A stretch of DNA of 64,000 nt, taken from Heligmosomoides polygyrus polygyrus. Its lineage: Eukaryota > Nematoda > Chromadorea > Rhabditida > Heligmosomidae. The position numbers were made by a program, and so were the translations under genes. The notes under the pieces were generated by a model. It had not been told where the DNA came from. It did not search any database and saw only the letters and a list, made by a program, of their open reading frames with translations. The first letter of the stretch is position 1, and every line of letters starts with the position of its first letter. Of the stretch, positions 22,359 through 31,648 are shown piece by piece. Location of the stretch: assembly GCA_947396885.1 (NCBI GenBank), contig OX377205.1, positions 63,894,969 through 63,958,968 of the forward strand, in the 5' to 3' direction.

Positions 22359-25198
22359 CCACCCCAGTGCGCGAATTCGCCGGGCTAAATAGCTGCTTCA
22401 TGTTAGTGCCCTTAGTTTTGCGTGTGGTACAGAAAACGGCTTTCGAGATGCAAGCAACGGTAGTTTCACAACTCTGTTTCCTTTTACTACGCACGGAATT
22501 CTATGCCACAGAAAAGCACCCGTGCGTCGCAAAGTTGCATGTGAAGTTGTTTTAAGATCGTATAAAACAAAAATAGATAGTTTGTTGCACAGTGACACAG
22601 ATCACGCGTCGTTGTGCAATAAACGATTTTTTCGTTATCGTACAATCTTTCTGGAGAAGTCATACGCCATTGCAAGAGTATTGTGGTTCGGTAAAAACTT
22701 GCCTCTATCCAGGCATGTCGTTTGGCTATACTGCCTCCGATTTATGCATGCTGGATTCCTCTCGACAGAGCATGATATCGTGCCGATAGGATAACATCAC
22801 CTTGTTGATCACTTGGTTAAGAGCTTGCATAGTATCAAACAGCACCAGTGGTATAAAGCCGGAGACACAGTCCAGAAATCATTGACTACAGGGGAGGGGA
22901 AAATCCTTCCGACGTAATAGTTTTGATCACAACGCTCTTGTAACGACTTATGTATCCATGTTTATAGTATAGCTCGCCTGTCTATCATGAAAGGCTGCCT
23001 ATGATCGTCAGCTTTTAATACCTCATCCAAAGTCGCTTATCTGGTGAGGCATGCATCTACATATGCGGATCCAACATTTGCCTAAATATGTTGGGGTGAT
23101 ATCCTGGTCACGAATGTGTTATGCAGAAATAAAGGATAAAGAACGGCGTTACTCAATCCCTTTTGGGATGCGCCACGCATTCTACTTCTACGGGATATCG
23201 TGGAGGAGATTTGAATGCGTATTTGGCCATACAATGACTTGCGATTGCCAGCCGATGAACAAGTCAGCACTATCATTCCCAAACAAGTCTGGTACCAATT
23301 CACCGACCCCGGAGTGATGGAAGGCTTGGCTGGCCCGGGCGGGAAATCCGAACCAGGAACCTGGTATCGGGTGCACGCGACCGTCTGCGCCTCCTCCGAC
23401 TGCGCTACACGCGCCCGTGGAGAAATAAATGAACTTTAAGGTGGTGCTAAGAATTGCTATGATTTCATCTGTCACATGTAGAACTGGTGGATTATACTAT
23501 AGTAGGTATTTATCTACTATGTTTGTATATTTTCACTTGTTTCATATATTTCGGTATTGTATAGGTTTAATTAATTTTTAGGTTGAGCGCAGACTTTCGC
23601 CACCTAGAGGAGACATCACAGGCTTCCGTATTCCGAAGAAGCATAGGGGATCATCCAAGGATCGCATTGCAGGGTTAGTACATCAATAATTAGGTCAAGC
23701 TTTTCGGTTCTCACCTGCATTGACTTCAGGCCTACGCGAAGTGGAGATGCTGGACGAGATGCTGGTTTGCCGAAGAAATCTAGTGTAAGTCACTGTTTTT
23801 GTTTTTCAACGATTGGCCTGATGCGTGGCCGGTTTTATAGCGGAGCGGCGGAGTTGGGGAGAGGGATGAGGGGGAGGCGGTGCTTGGGAAGTGTCCGATG
23901 AATGCTTTTCCAGACTGTTTTTATACGCTTTGGTGCATCAAAAAGGCTCTCGTAAAACTTTCAATAACGCGCCACATTTACAACAGTGGCTGATGTCTTG
24001 TAAAAGCATCTGTTGCGATAATATAAATATAAATGATAAATGTACGTTTAGAAGTCAGGCAGCAGAAAGAACCGTACGCAGGATAGCGTTTCGGATGAAG
24101 ATACTGCAGAGTTGGCTGAGGGTCGGGGAGCAGAGGTTATTAGCGATGTGAGTGGTCTCAGATTTGGCGCGCGCGTTGTCGTAGAGTGAGTTCCTTGTTC
24201 AGTCGGATTCCGCCCAGTCAGCAAGTAGGAGTTCCTCCGTGGGATCATCGTCGTCGTCTGGAAGTTCGTCACGAAGTCGGTCAGCCTCTCCTGCACTGCC
24301 GGCAAAGTACAGAGTGGTTGGAAATAAAGAGGATCAAGTTGCAGAGAAGTGAGCTACCTCGCAACTTTACAAGCACATCAGTATTTCATTCCATCGAATT
24401 ACGATAACTCCAGGAATGCTTCGCTGTCTGATTCTGACAGTGAAGACAAGTCGAAGAGTCGCAATAGCAAAGGGTCTTCGAAAGCAAAGCGAGCGGGAGA
24501 GGCTCAACCGCCTCGAGAACTGTGAGTAATTTTGATATCAATTATGGTTCCTCTTTATTTATAAGGTCATTATTAGTCTACATAGATCCCCATCGCCATC
24601 ACCACCTCCACCGCCGCCTCCTCCAGAAGATAACAGCAGTCGTAGACGTCCAAGAGAAAATTCGGCGACTCCACCTCCGCCTCCACCCCTACCGCTCATA
24701 AGCGAGTTCGGTCTGGAAAGGCAATCTAGGAAGTCTCGAGAGCCAGCAGAGAAACGGCCATCGACGGAGAAGTCAAAGCAAGGACTCAAGTCACGGAGTC
24801 CACCGAAGAAGAAGGCAAAGCCGAGCAGTGAAGGTGAGGATTTTTTTCTTCAAAATGGCGTTTGCCGATGTGGGCGCAGGGAAAAGCACACTATAAGCAT
24901 CCAGAAGTTGGTGTGCAGAAGCGGACACATTTTTGAATATCTTACTGAAATGTTTTTAGTACGGAAATGTGCTGCTACTGCGTTGTTGAGCTTTTTGGCT
25001 CTAAGCAAAGTTTGGAAATCTTTCGGAATACGCCCCTCTGCAAGGCACTCTGTCCCATTTTCCTTCATAACGTATAAATGCTAATGTCAAGGTGCAACAG
25101 AGAAGGAACGGCGGAAACGGGAACTCATGGAGCAGTTGCGAGCTGTTGAAGCTGAGCTGAAGAAGAGAACAGCGGCTGCTGCGAGCACTGCGGTGTGA
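17708..25198 (+). CDS. ZC3H18: ZC3H18-like CCCH zinc-finger, RS-rich nuclear RNA factor
   Basis: Nineteen exons, all in matching phase, give 730 residues: 17708-17798, 17853-17986, 18045-18185, 18243-18374, 18603-18654, 18738-18903, 20801-20871, 21032-21169, 21332-21524, 21620-21651, 21762-21894, 21964-22063, 23582-23673, 23730-23784, 24052-24147, 24203-24306, 24414-24521, 24586-24833, 25092-25198. Residues 1-122 are Asp/Glu-rich. One CCCH finger (C144, C152, C158, H162; SCTWGPDC core) follows, then WERGLREA...[12 protein letters not shown] (187 onward), a DPWARKKK motif (about 399), long Ser/Arg stretches, proline runs (about 615-650) and a C-terminal helix [19 protein letters not shown]. 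The same order marks vertebrate ZC3H18, which links the nuclear cap-binding complex with exosome targeting. Least certain: exon 5 (18570 is an alternative start), exon 7, and the AAG-type acceptor of exon 19. Confidence 0.85.
19211..19857 (-). pseudogene. Mariner transposase relic in intron 6 of the ZC3H18-like gene
   Basis: It starts [20 protein letters not shown] with a helix-turn-helix ([21 protein letters not shown]), then jumps directly to [21 protein letters not shown]. The region with the first catalytic Asp is therefore deleted. A frameshift near 19560 separates the final block, [19 protein letters not shown]...[16 protein letters not shown], which holds the second catalytic Asp and the YSPDLAP motif. 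Terminal repeats could not be delimited. Dead copy. Confidence 0.9.
22281..22354. repeat. (TC)n microsatellite
   Basis: Perfect CT/TC run of about 74 bases in intron 12 of the ZC3H18-like gene. The Ser-Leu and Arg-Glu frames crossing it are artefacts. Confidence 0.98.
23134..23420 (-). mobile_element. tRNA-derived SINE, complete copy
   Basis: About 287 bp flanked by the 9-bp duplication AGAAATAAA (23125-23133 and 23421-23429). On the minus strand its head contains TAGCGCAGTCGG, matching a tRNA/pol III A box, and about 40 bases on GGTTCGGATTTCC, resembling a B box. Its 3' end is a short TTATCC-type tail. Other copies: 7635, 9532/11826 and 54621. It lies in intron 12 of the ZC3H18-like gene, antisense to it. 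Confidence 0.8.
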
Positions 25199-28021
25199 GA
25201 CGGAGAGGTTCAGATGCTTCTGATGTAACGACGAATCTACGTTTTACAGGAGATGTATATAAAGTATTTATTATAGCGTAGGAATTATTTGACCTGTCAT
25301 TTGTGATAATGGCTTTGCTTCGGAATACCATGTAGGAGGGACTGGGTTGACAAATGAGCGGGAATATAGCTGCTATGGTTTCTTTGTGTCGATGCAGTTC
25401 GACGGTTATACTCTAATAATTAGTCCGCGTTCAGTTCTGTAATCGTAACTTCCTAGAGAGTAAAATCCAATGATGAATGATTTTTGGAATCTGCTTCTCC
25501 AAGTCAGGTCCAAGTGGGAGGGATTGTTTCGCTGCGTTGCATGATGGATTTTACTCTTTAGGAAGATCTTCGTTCACCGCCTGTGTAGTTAAGCTATGTG
25601 CGTTCAGAAGGGGGCCCGGCCACGGTACCGTCGGATCTGCACGGCTATAAAGGCCTCCCTGTTGCCTATATATGTATAGAGTGCAGCGAAATTTGAAGTT
25701 GTCTATTAAACACCCTTTGCTTAACATCAAATTAGAATGTTGGATGAACGATAATTAACGTTTACCGTCGTGTAGTTTTGTTTTGCTGGAGCGTTTTCTC
25801 GACGTTGTACTCAATACACACACCACCTACCAATCTAGTATCTAGTCAGTGCTTTTGTATTACACTCTAAGCTCGTTCGACCGTGCGTCCACGTTCAGCG
25901 GTTTCGTGTTTGTTCGAATTTAGCCTGTATATGAGTTCCGCTTAGTATTATAATGTGCATTCTGGTATGCAGGATCACAGTGTTGGATCGCTGTTTTTCA
26001 TGGATCTTTGAGATATTGTTGCTGCTCACTGAAATAAACAATTTGCCAAGGAGTGTTGTTTGTGGAGGAAAACGGTTGTTAAATTTCGTGCAGAGAATTA
26101 TCTGACTTTACTGAATTTTTGATGATTTTCTATATTGAATTAGCGTCAGCTTCTCCAGCCCAGCAGCAGCTTATTCGCTCAGCGGATTTAAGGGCAGAGA
26201 AGTAGCCAAACTGAACGTGTAGAGCATAGGTGAAGAATGTCAACTAACGCGTCCTAGGCATCATTTTGAGCTTTCGACTTCCTGGAATCCCAGTTGGTTT
26301 CGGCTCAGAGGATTGCTGGTGGCCGCGCACCCAACTTCTGACGGCTTGGCACCGCCCGGCATCGGTGGTCCGCTGACAGATCTCGGAATCTGGGGGCCTT
26401 CGCTTCTCCACCATTGCGCTAGAGTCCAGACAACGGAGCACCCCCGAGCTTCTCTACCGCAGGCGGGATAGGGCAGCTCGAGGACTGCGCTTCATAAGCC
26501 ATTATTTCGTGTACGAAGAATGTCGGTTAGGCGACCTCTCTTATTGGAACGTTGATGCGATGGGATAGTCTTCGCTTACCTTTTCGACTTTTTTTAAAAA
26601 GAATGTCACGCCAAGTGTCGCCGCGACCTTCGCCACCCCGTCCCTTCTCATGCTTTGTTTGCTCGCATGAGAGCGTGCCCTCTATGGTAAGAGGGCACCA
26701 GAACGCTTACGAACCGAATAAAGGTTGCTAGCAGAAACACTGTTCTCGTCACAGAAGCATTATCCCACTGAACCACCCACAGGTACACACCAAGGACACT
26801 GGTAGTAGTACTCGCAACCAGTGTCCCGGCTCAAAGGTGAGATCCCATCCCTGCTATGTCGTGAGTTTGGGACGCGCCGTGTACTTGCCGGAACGTCACA
26901 GTGGTGTGTTTGATTGGTTACACAAGGCCACTCGCAAAGTACTGAGCGGCTTGGAATAGGTTATATTGCTTTTCTTGTGTAGACAAATGAGATTTCTGCC
27001 CGTTACTTCTCAAAACCTGGCTTGAGGACGATTCGGAGATCAGTTACTGCAGTGCTGTGCGAACACTGATTGGTTTTTATCTCAAAGCGAGGGTCTCTTT
27101 CAGAAGTTTTATCCTAAGGTTCATTGCTTCTAGCTGTATGCAAATGAGTATATTCCATCACTATCGTCTGTAAAAAGAAACAGACCTAAGGCTCCCAGAA
27201 AGCTTAAGAATCAGAGACGGCCTTAAGGATTGTCATCTGTTCATAGGCGCAAATGTTCTGCCCAAGGAAGGCGAATAATAGAATACCATGAGTATGATCC
27301 ACTCAAGTTTGTTGCTTCCTGTCTTCCACTGCCATATGCTTCCATGAAAACGATGCCATTATGTAAGCAGGATCCAAACGTCCAAACAATTTCTTTTTAC
27401 AAATCCAGTTTTGCCAGTCCTGCGTACCTTCATTGATGTCTGTCGTGCCACCCAAAGCACAGCAGCTTCCAGACGACTGTTTCATGACCTTTAGGAAGTC
27501 CGTAAGCTACGAAATTGCAATTCTCCTCCTTGAAACTCAGTCTTCTTGCACTGCGCGCCTCCGCGACCGCTAGCGGTTATGAAGAAGCAGGCGACGAGAG
27601 GGTACTCTCACCCACACCCCTGAGTCAGCTCACTCGGTCGGCAGCCGTCGGAGCCGCAGTGTCTGTTTCTCTGCGCTCTCGCCTTTCCGCTCGTCTGATT
27701 GAGCCGTGTCCTTAGACGGTTTAGTAGCCGTTAGTTATGAAAAAGCTCTCGACCTCGCAAAAGTCGACTGGTGCTCCGTCTCCGGTTATCCTCACGGTGC
27801 TCTCAACCGCTTAGAACTACGTTGCCGGAGAACTGGTCCGCTTGGCGTAGTGCCGAGGCGGCGCGCGGTCTTTCGTCGTGTCGTCTCGTGCACTCCACGC
27901 CTCCCTGTTCGCCACATCCCGGAGTCCCTTCCCTAGCCCAATCTGGAGAATCACTCTGCTCATCTGACTCTCGCCGCTCGCGCGTGACGGAATTTTTCGG
28001 GACCATGTCGGTGGAGCGCGT
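25199..28021. other. Intergenic region with no firm gene
   Basis: From the end of the ZC3H18-like gene to the 75-residue gene. It contains a MITE-like inverted repeat (25449-25567), a possible AATAAA at about 26034, a short hairpin GTGCCCTCT...AGAGGGCAC (26668-26692) and a GC/CpG-rich stretch (27540-28020) that may be a promoter. A 65-residue minus frame (26244-26441) has no domain. Confidence 0.45.
25449..25567. repeat. Short MITE, CTTCCTAGAGAGTAAAATCC termini
   Basis: About 118 bp whose ends are inverted repeats: CTTCCTAGAGAGTAAAATCCA on the left against TGGATTTTACTCTTTAGGAAG on the right. No coding capacity; target duplication not clear. Confidence 0.7.
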
Positions 28022-28031
28022 GTGTTTCCAG
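28022..28031 (+). promoter_or_regulatory. Likely spliced-leader acceptor abutting an ATG
   Basis: GTGTTTCCAG is followed after one base by the ATG at 28033, an arrangement common for trans-spliced nematode messages. Inferred. Confidence 0.45.
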
Positions 28032-28032
28032 A

Positions 28033-28341
28033 ATGAGTGCGTACAGTGAAGAACAGCGGTTGGGCGTACTACATCTTGACAAGACACACAGGCGAAAACG
28101 AAATCCAAAACGAACCAAGAGGACGAATTTCACCAGGAGTGCTCTGACTGAAGAGGACAAGCGAGCATTGAAGTATGTTTTTAACGAGCTTTTTTCAAGG
28201 ATGGAGTTCCCCCAACTTCTTATGTAGTCTCGCAACTAAACAGCCACAGCCAGCGACGAGTTGTCCGCTAAGGATCGGATGAGGCTTGCGACAGTACTCA
28301 CGCGGGCTAACTGTACAAATATTGATAGTGGTGTTCTCTGA
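28033..28341 (+). CDS. Small basic protein, two exons, function unknown
   Basis: Exons 28033-28172 and 28254-28341 (81-bp intron, TTGAA/gtatgt, acceptor ACAGCCAG, phase 2) give 75 residues ending TGA. The N-terminal half is strongly basic (THRRKRNPKRTKRTNF), followed by a predicted helical segment SALTEEDKRALNDELSAKDRMRLATVL and a short tail. The basic stretch suggests nucleic-acid binding or nuclear location. A homeodomain was considered because of RTNFTRSALTEEDKRAL but is not supported by the second exon. A possible trans-splice site lies directly before the ATG. Not recognised; it could also be one end of a longer gene. Confidence 0.5.
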
Positions 28342-28426
28342 ATATACTTGAGATTTATGGAGAAATAATATCAAACCTCAATGCTTTGTTTCACCACCTC
28401 CCTTCAGACACCGTTTTTATTATAAC

Positions 28427-28645
28427 ACCTCCTCGGTGGCTCATCAGTGAAGAAGGAGGTGTTATAATTTTATTATTATATTTTTATGTTTTTAGATTTT
28501 TATTTTTAATTTTAATTTAACTATTATTTTATTTTATTTTATATTGTTTCGTTTTTATTTGTTATTTGTTTTTGTTTTTTATTTTTTATTTTAAATACAC
28601 ATTTTATTTTTTAAATATTTGTTGTCAAAATTAGAAATTATTAAA
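28427..28645. repeat. Hairpin followed by an AT-rich low-complexity run
   Basis: TATAAC ACCTCCT (28433 onward) and AGGAGGTGTTATA (28455 onward) form a stem with a loop of about 15 bases. They are followed by about 180 bases of nearly pure T/A with TTTTATTTTAT repeats. It could be the termini of a tiny MITE or the 3' end of the upstream gene. Non-coding. Confidence 0.6.
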
Positions 28646-28889
28646 GTTACTTAACTTACGTGCTCATCCTTGTGCCAACCGGCTATGGAGGTTTCCCTAT
28701 GTAAAGTAACCACACCGTGATCTGTTATACGGTATCTGTATGGATATGTATTATGTGCTATCATTACGGTATTCATTTCATTCTTCAATTCTTGGTACAT
28801 TGGTTACACTATGTAGTAATTTAATTAGATCAGCATTATTATCTAAAGGTTAGGTTTATCTGAAGTTAGAAAACAAGGGTCATGTAACT

Positions 28890-29030
28890 TGTGCGGTTCA
28901 GTGGAATTATATGATAACGTACAGAAGCAGAGAGAAGAGGAACGTGTTTATTCCTTGGTATCCAGAAAGAGAGTGCCCTAGCGTGGGTTGGGAATAGGCC
29001 CCGCCCCTGCCATCGTCGTTGGCGGCGATA
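28890..29030 (-). repeat. 3' LTR
   Basis: 141 bp, identical to the repeat at 42872-43012. On the minus strand it runs TATCGCCGCC...CCGCACA and contains GGAATAAACAC, a likely polyadenylation signal. The left flank is TAACT. Short for a BEL LTR. Confidence 0.85.
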
Positions 29031-29160
29031 CTGCCAGCGCGGCGCGACATAAAAAATACATGCAGTGAATACAAAATAATAGATCATGTCATGTAGAAGC
29101 TGAAGATCGGCGTGATCGTGGTCGAGCGGTGTAGAGCGCGGCAGCTTGAGAGTCGAACGG

Positions 29161-29310
29161 GCGGTGGAGTCGGTGGCTTGATTGAGGTCGGTCGTTCGAG
29201 TCGGCGGCAGGTTGAGTTCGGTCGTTCGAGTCGGCGGCAGGTTGAGGTCGGGCGTTGGAGTCGGCGGCAGGGTGAGATCGGGCGTTGGAGTCGTCGGCGG
29301 CTTGATTGGG
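29161..29310. repeat. 30-bp tandem repeat, five units
   Basis: Units of the GGCGTTGGAGTCGGCGGCAG type repeat every 30 bases, starting at 29161, 29191, 29221, 29251 and 29281. They keep a 10-residue repeat (CRRLERPTST-like on minus) open, but it lies downstream of the stop of the zinc-knuckle ORF, so it is probably untranslated. It sits between that ORF and the 3' LTR. Confidence 0.8.
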
Positions 29311-29321
29311 CTACTAAGACC

Positions 29322-29816
29322 TCAATTACGAGGCCTTTTCGCTTGGTTCTGCTGGTGCTGCTGATTAGGCCTCCTGACGGAGCACAGGATGGAATTGTGG
29401 CCGAGACCACAATTCCCACACCGCACTCCGCAGTCATCGGAGTGCTCGTCTTTGAGGCACCGCAGGCATAAACGCCTTCGCGATGCCTGTGCGGTGCGAG
29501 CCACCGTGTCTGGGTACCGCGTGCATCGCCCCGTGAGATGAGTATCACGGTTTTCCTCAACTGTGCAGAATGCACAGGAGGAGCACGGCGCGGTACGCAC
29601 CAGAATTACCTGCAATGCAGCATGAAGATGCTTTAATTCGGCGCGAAGCGCCAATTGATCAACTAGCATCTCTGCTTGCATCGCAGATTGAGTCGTCTGC
29701 ATCGCCGATTGAGTCGTCTGCAAGTCCTCGAGTGTCGGGATGAGATATGCCATAATTGTCGTGGCATCGCAGATGTCCAAATCGGCTGCGTCTGCGTTGG
29801 ATGGTGAGGACGACAT
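29322..29816 (-). CDS. Zinc-knuckle (nucleocapsid-like) ORF downstream of env
   Basis: Intact 164-residue frame in the same direction as the retroelement, between env and the 3' LTR. The N-terminal third is helical with a repeated TTQSAMQ heptad (residues about 35-50). The C-terminal half has three Cys/His clusters: CSSCAFC, CLRCLKDEHSDDC (CX2CX4HX3C) and CGNCGLGHNSILC (CX2CX3HX4C), followed by a Gln/basic tail. The last pair resembles the knuckles of nematode BEL Gag, including residues 406-468 of this element's own Gag, so RNA binding is likely. It may be a captured second nucleocapsid, an accessory gene, or a fragment of another element that landed here. Confidence 0.65.
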   Translation of the reverse strand: MSSSPSNADAADLDICDATTIMAYLIPTLEDLQTTQSAMQTTQSAMQAEMLVDQLALRAELKHLHAALQVILVRTAPCSSCAFCTVEENRDTHLTGRCTRYPDTVARTAQASRRRLCLRCLKDEHSDDCGVRCGNCGLGHNSILCSVRRPNQQHQQNQAKRPRN

Positions 29817-29819
29817 TAT

Positions 29820-30886
29820 GATGACGACTATTAGCTGGACCGCCTTTTATACAGAATTTGAGCTCGGTTAGGGGCGTGTTGCCCTTAGATTTTCCGACTG
29901 ATTGTAAATATGTTCCTTGAGGATATTTTGCAATCAACTTGAGCTCACTGAGTTTACGATGGCGTTAGAAGGGCTCTTATGGCTAAGTGGGTATGCCCCT
30001 ATCGCCTTTATCGCCTAACTACTTGCTGATGAGCTGAAGGTCAAGATTAGACGACCCCGCTGTGGTGAGGGATGATTGCACCCTATATGCACTAAAGCAG
30101 TTATTCTAAATCCATGCTGAACGGTGCTAAGCGCGCTCATATGCAGACCGTCTTTCTTTGCTTCTCTCGCGCACTCCACCGCCGCGGGCGTTGTGTGGGC
30201 GCCCGCGGAATATACGGAACACGGTTCGTTGTACTCCCGCAGCCAGGCGCCTGCGGCGAGCTGCCTCTACACGCGTGCGAGGGATGAATTGTTCCGCGGA
30301 CGACGGGGTAGCTCCAATTTTACGCTGCTGCGGCGTGAAAGCCGTGGCAGCAAATTTTTGGCACCCGTTGGAAAAATTTCCTGTGCGGGTTGAAAAGTGC
30401 CACTCAGCTCCCCGAGGGAACTGAGTGGCCCGCCCCCTCCGCGCAACTTGGGAGGGGGCGAGGGTGTCAAATAAAGACACCAAGTGTCTACCGCGATGGA
30501 CACAGAACGCCCCACGGGGCCCCGCGGGCCTTACTCGGCCGGCGGGGCCCCAAAGGGGGCGGAGACCGGTTCGAACTCGAAACCCGGTCTCGCGGGCCTC
30601 GCTCGCTATCGCTCGCTATCGGCGAGCACCCGCTCTGCGCCATGCGGCGACAGAGCGGGGGGGTTCACATCGCGGCTATGTGGTCGCCTCCACATGCCTA
30701 GTGCATGCAGAGCAATAAAGCATGCATAATAGGTATCCATCATGTAATGGAGAGCAGGAATGTTAGGTATCCATCATGGCATAATAGGTATGCATCGGTT
30801 TTGCAGATGAATGTTGTTTTAAAGATGGCATTAACGTGTTACATACGGAAGATTATATAGTGCTGCAATGGTTTCCACTACAGTAT
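29820..30886. other. Non-coding segment of the retroelement between env and the zinc-knuckle ORF
   Basis: It includes a GC-rich block (30120-30720) with overlapping frames on both strands and a CACTCAG...CTGAGTG hairpin near 30401-30428. Repeated TAGGTATCCATCATG motifs follow near 30730-30790. No credible protein. Its origin (part of the element or a nested insertion) is unresolved. Confidence 0.45.
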
Positions 30887-31648
30887 TTAAGCCGAAGTAT
30901 TCCCTTTCTGCTTTCGGCACTTTATGCATTTCCACATCAGTTTTAGCAGTGCGGAACCAAACGACCCGATAGAGGATAGGATGGCTATAAGAATGCATGG
31001 GCCCATCATATAAGTAAGGCCAGTAAGTAGTAGTATGGAGCTCAATGCTCCAAGAGTTAGTTTCCAGTGATTGCGGATAACCTGCACTAGTGGATCGATA
31101 TTCGGTAGACTGATATCAGAAAACCACTGGTGTCGTAGGGTTACGCCATGTGACCTTGCGTCAAAGGCAGTGTCTGGTGTACGTATATGATAATATAACG
31201 TAGCATTCAAGAGGAACAATGTGGGTTTCGTTGAACAATGCGCCTGGCAGCGTTCATTTACTAGTGGATGATCGAAATGAAGAATTATTGGATTCTTTTC
31301 ACCTGATGGTCCACATTTAATTGAGAATTGTTGAGAGTCGCAGATTACAGTGACCGTCGCATATCTTTGCGGCGCTTTGCATATGGCTGTAAAATGCGCT
31401 CCATGCTCGCATTCGTAGCAACCAGTTAAGTTTGAATTTTGAAGGCTACAGTCCTGGTTGAAGACAAATTCGGCAGAGGTTTGAAGCACTTTGGATTCTA
31501 TGCGTAAGACCATTTCCTCTTCGTTTGACGTCGAAATGATCTCATTTTCGATACTGGAGAGGGTTCCGTACGCTGTCACTAAGGGCAGTCCATTTTCGCT
31601 GCGATGAAGCATGGAAATAGAGTCCTTCGGACAGTCGCAGGTGTGCAC
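30887..31648 (-). CDS. C-terminal part of the env-like glycoprotein (intact copy)
   Basis: A 253-residue frame that begins in a different frame from the preceding integrase-env ORF and overlaps it by about 70 bases. It contains the Cys-rich GCYECEHGAHFTAIC segment and a later hydrophobic span (about residues 195-235, LTLGALSSILLLTGLTYMMG) followed by a Cys/Lys tail, as expected for a membrane anchor and short cytoplasmic end. Cys spacing is reminiscent of phlebovirus-type Gc envelopes known from nematode BEL elements (Cer7, Tas). Whether it reaches expression by frameshift, splicing or not at all is unknown. Confidence 0.7.
   Translation of the reverse strand: MHTCDCPKDSISMLHRSENGLPLVTAYGTLSSIENEIISTSNEEEMVLRIESKVLQTSAEFVFNQDCSLQNSNLTGCYECEHGAHFTAICKAPQRYATVTVICDSQQFSIKCGPSGEKNPIILHFDHPLVNERCQAHCSTKPTLFLLNATLYYHIRTPDTAFDARSHGVTLRHQWFSDISLPNIDPLVQVIRNHWKLTLGALSSILLLTGLTYMMGPCILIAILSSIGSFGSALLKLMWKCIKCRKQKGNTSA

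Noticed and set aside
26244..26441. 65-codon minus frame in a GC-rich block that looked like a structured RNA
   Set aside because: No recognisable RNA family, splice sites or domain could be supported by eye.
28033..28227. Homeodomain-like start (KRTNFTRSALTEEDKRAL)
   Set aside because: No WF.N recognition helix follows in either the read-through or the spliced second exon.
29084..29320. Arg/Pro repeat frame after the zinc-knuckle ORF
   Set aside because: Different frame from the ORF, created by the 30-bp tandem repeat.
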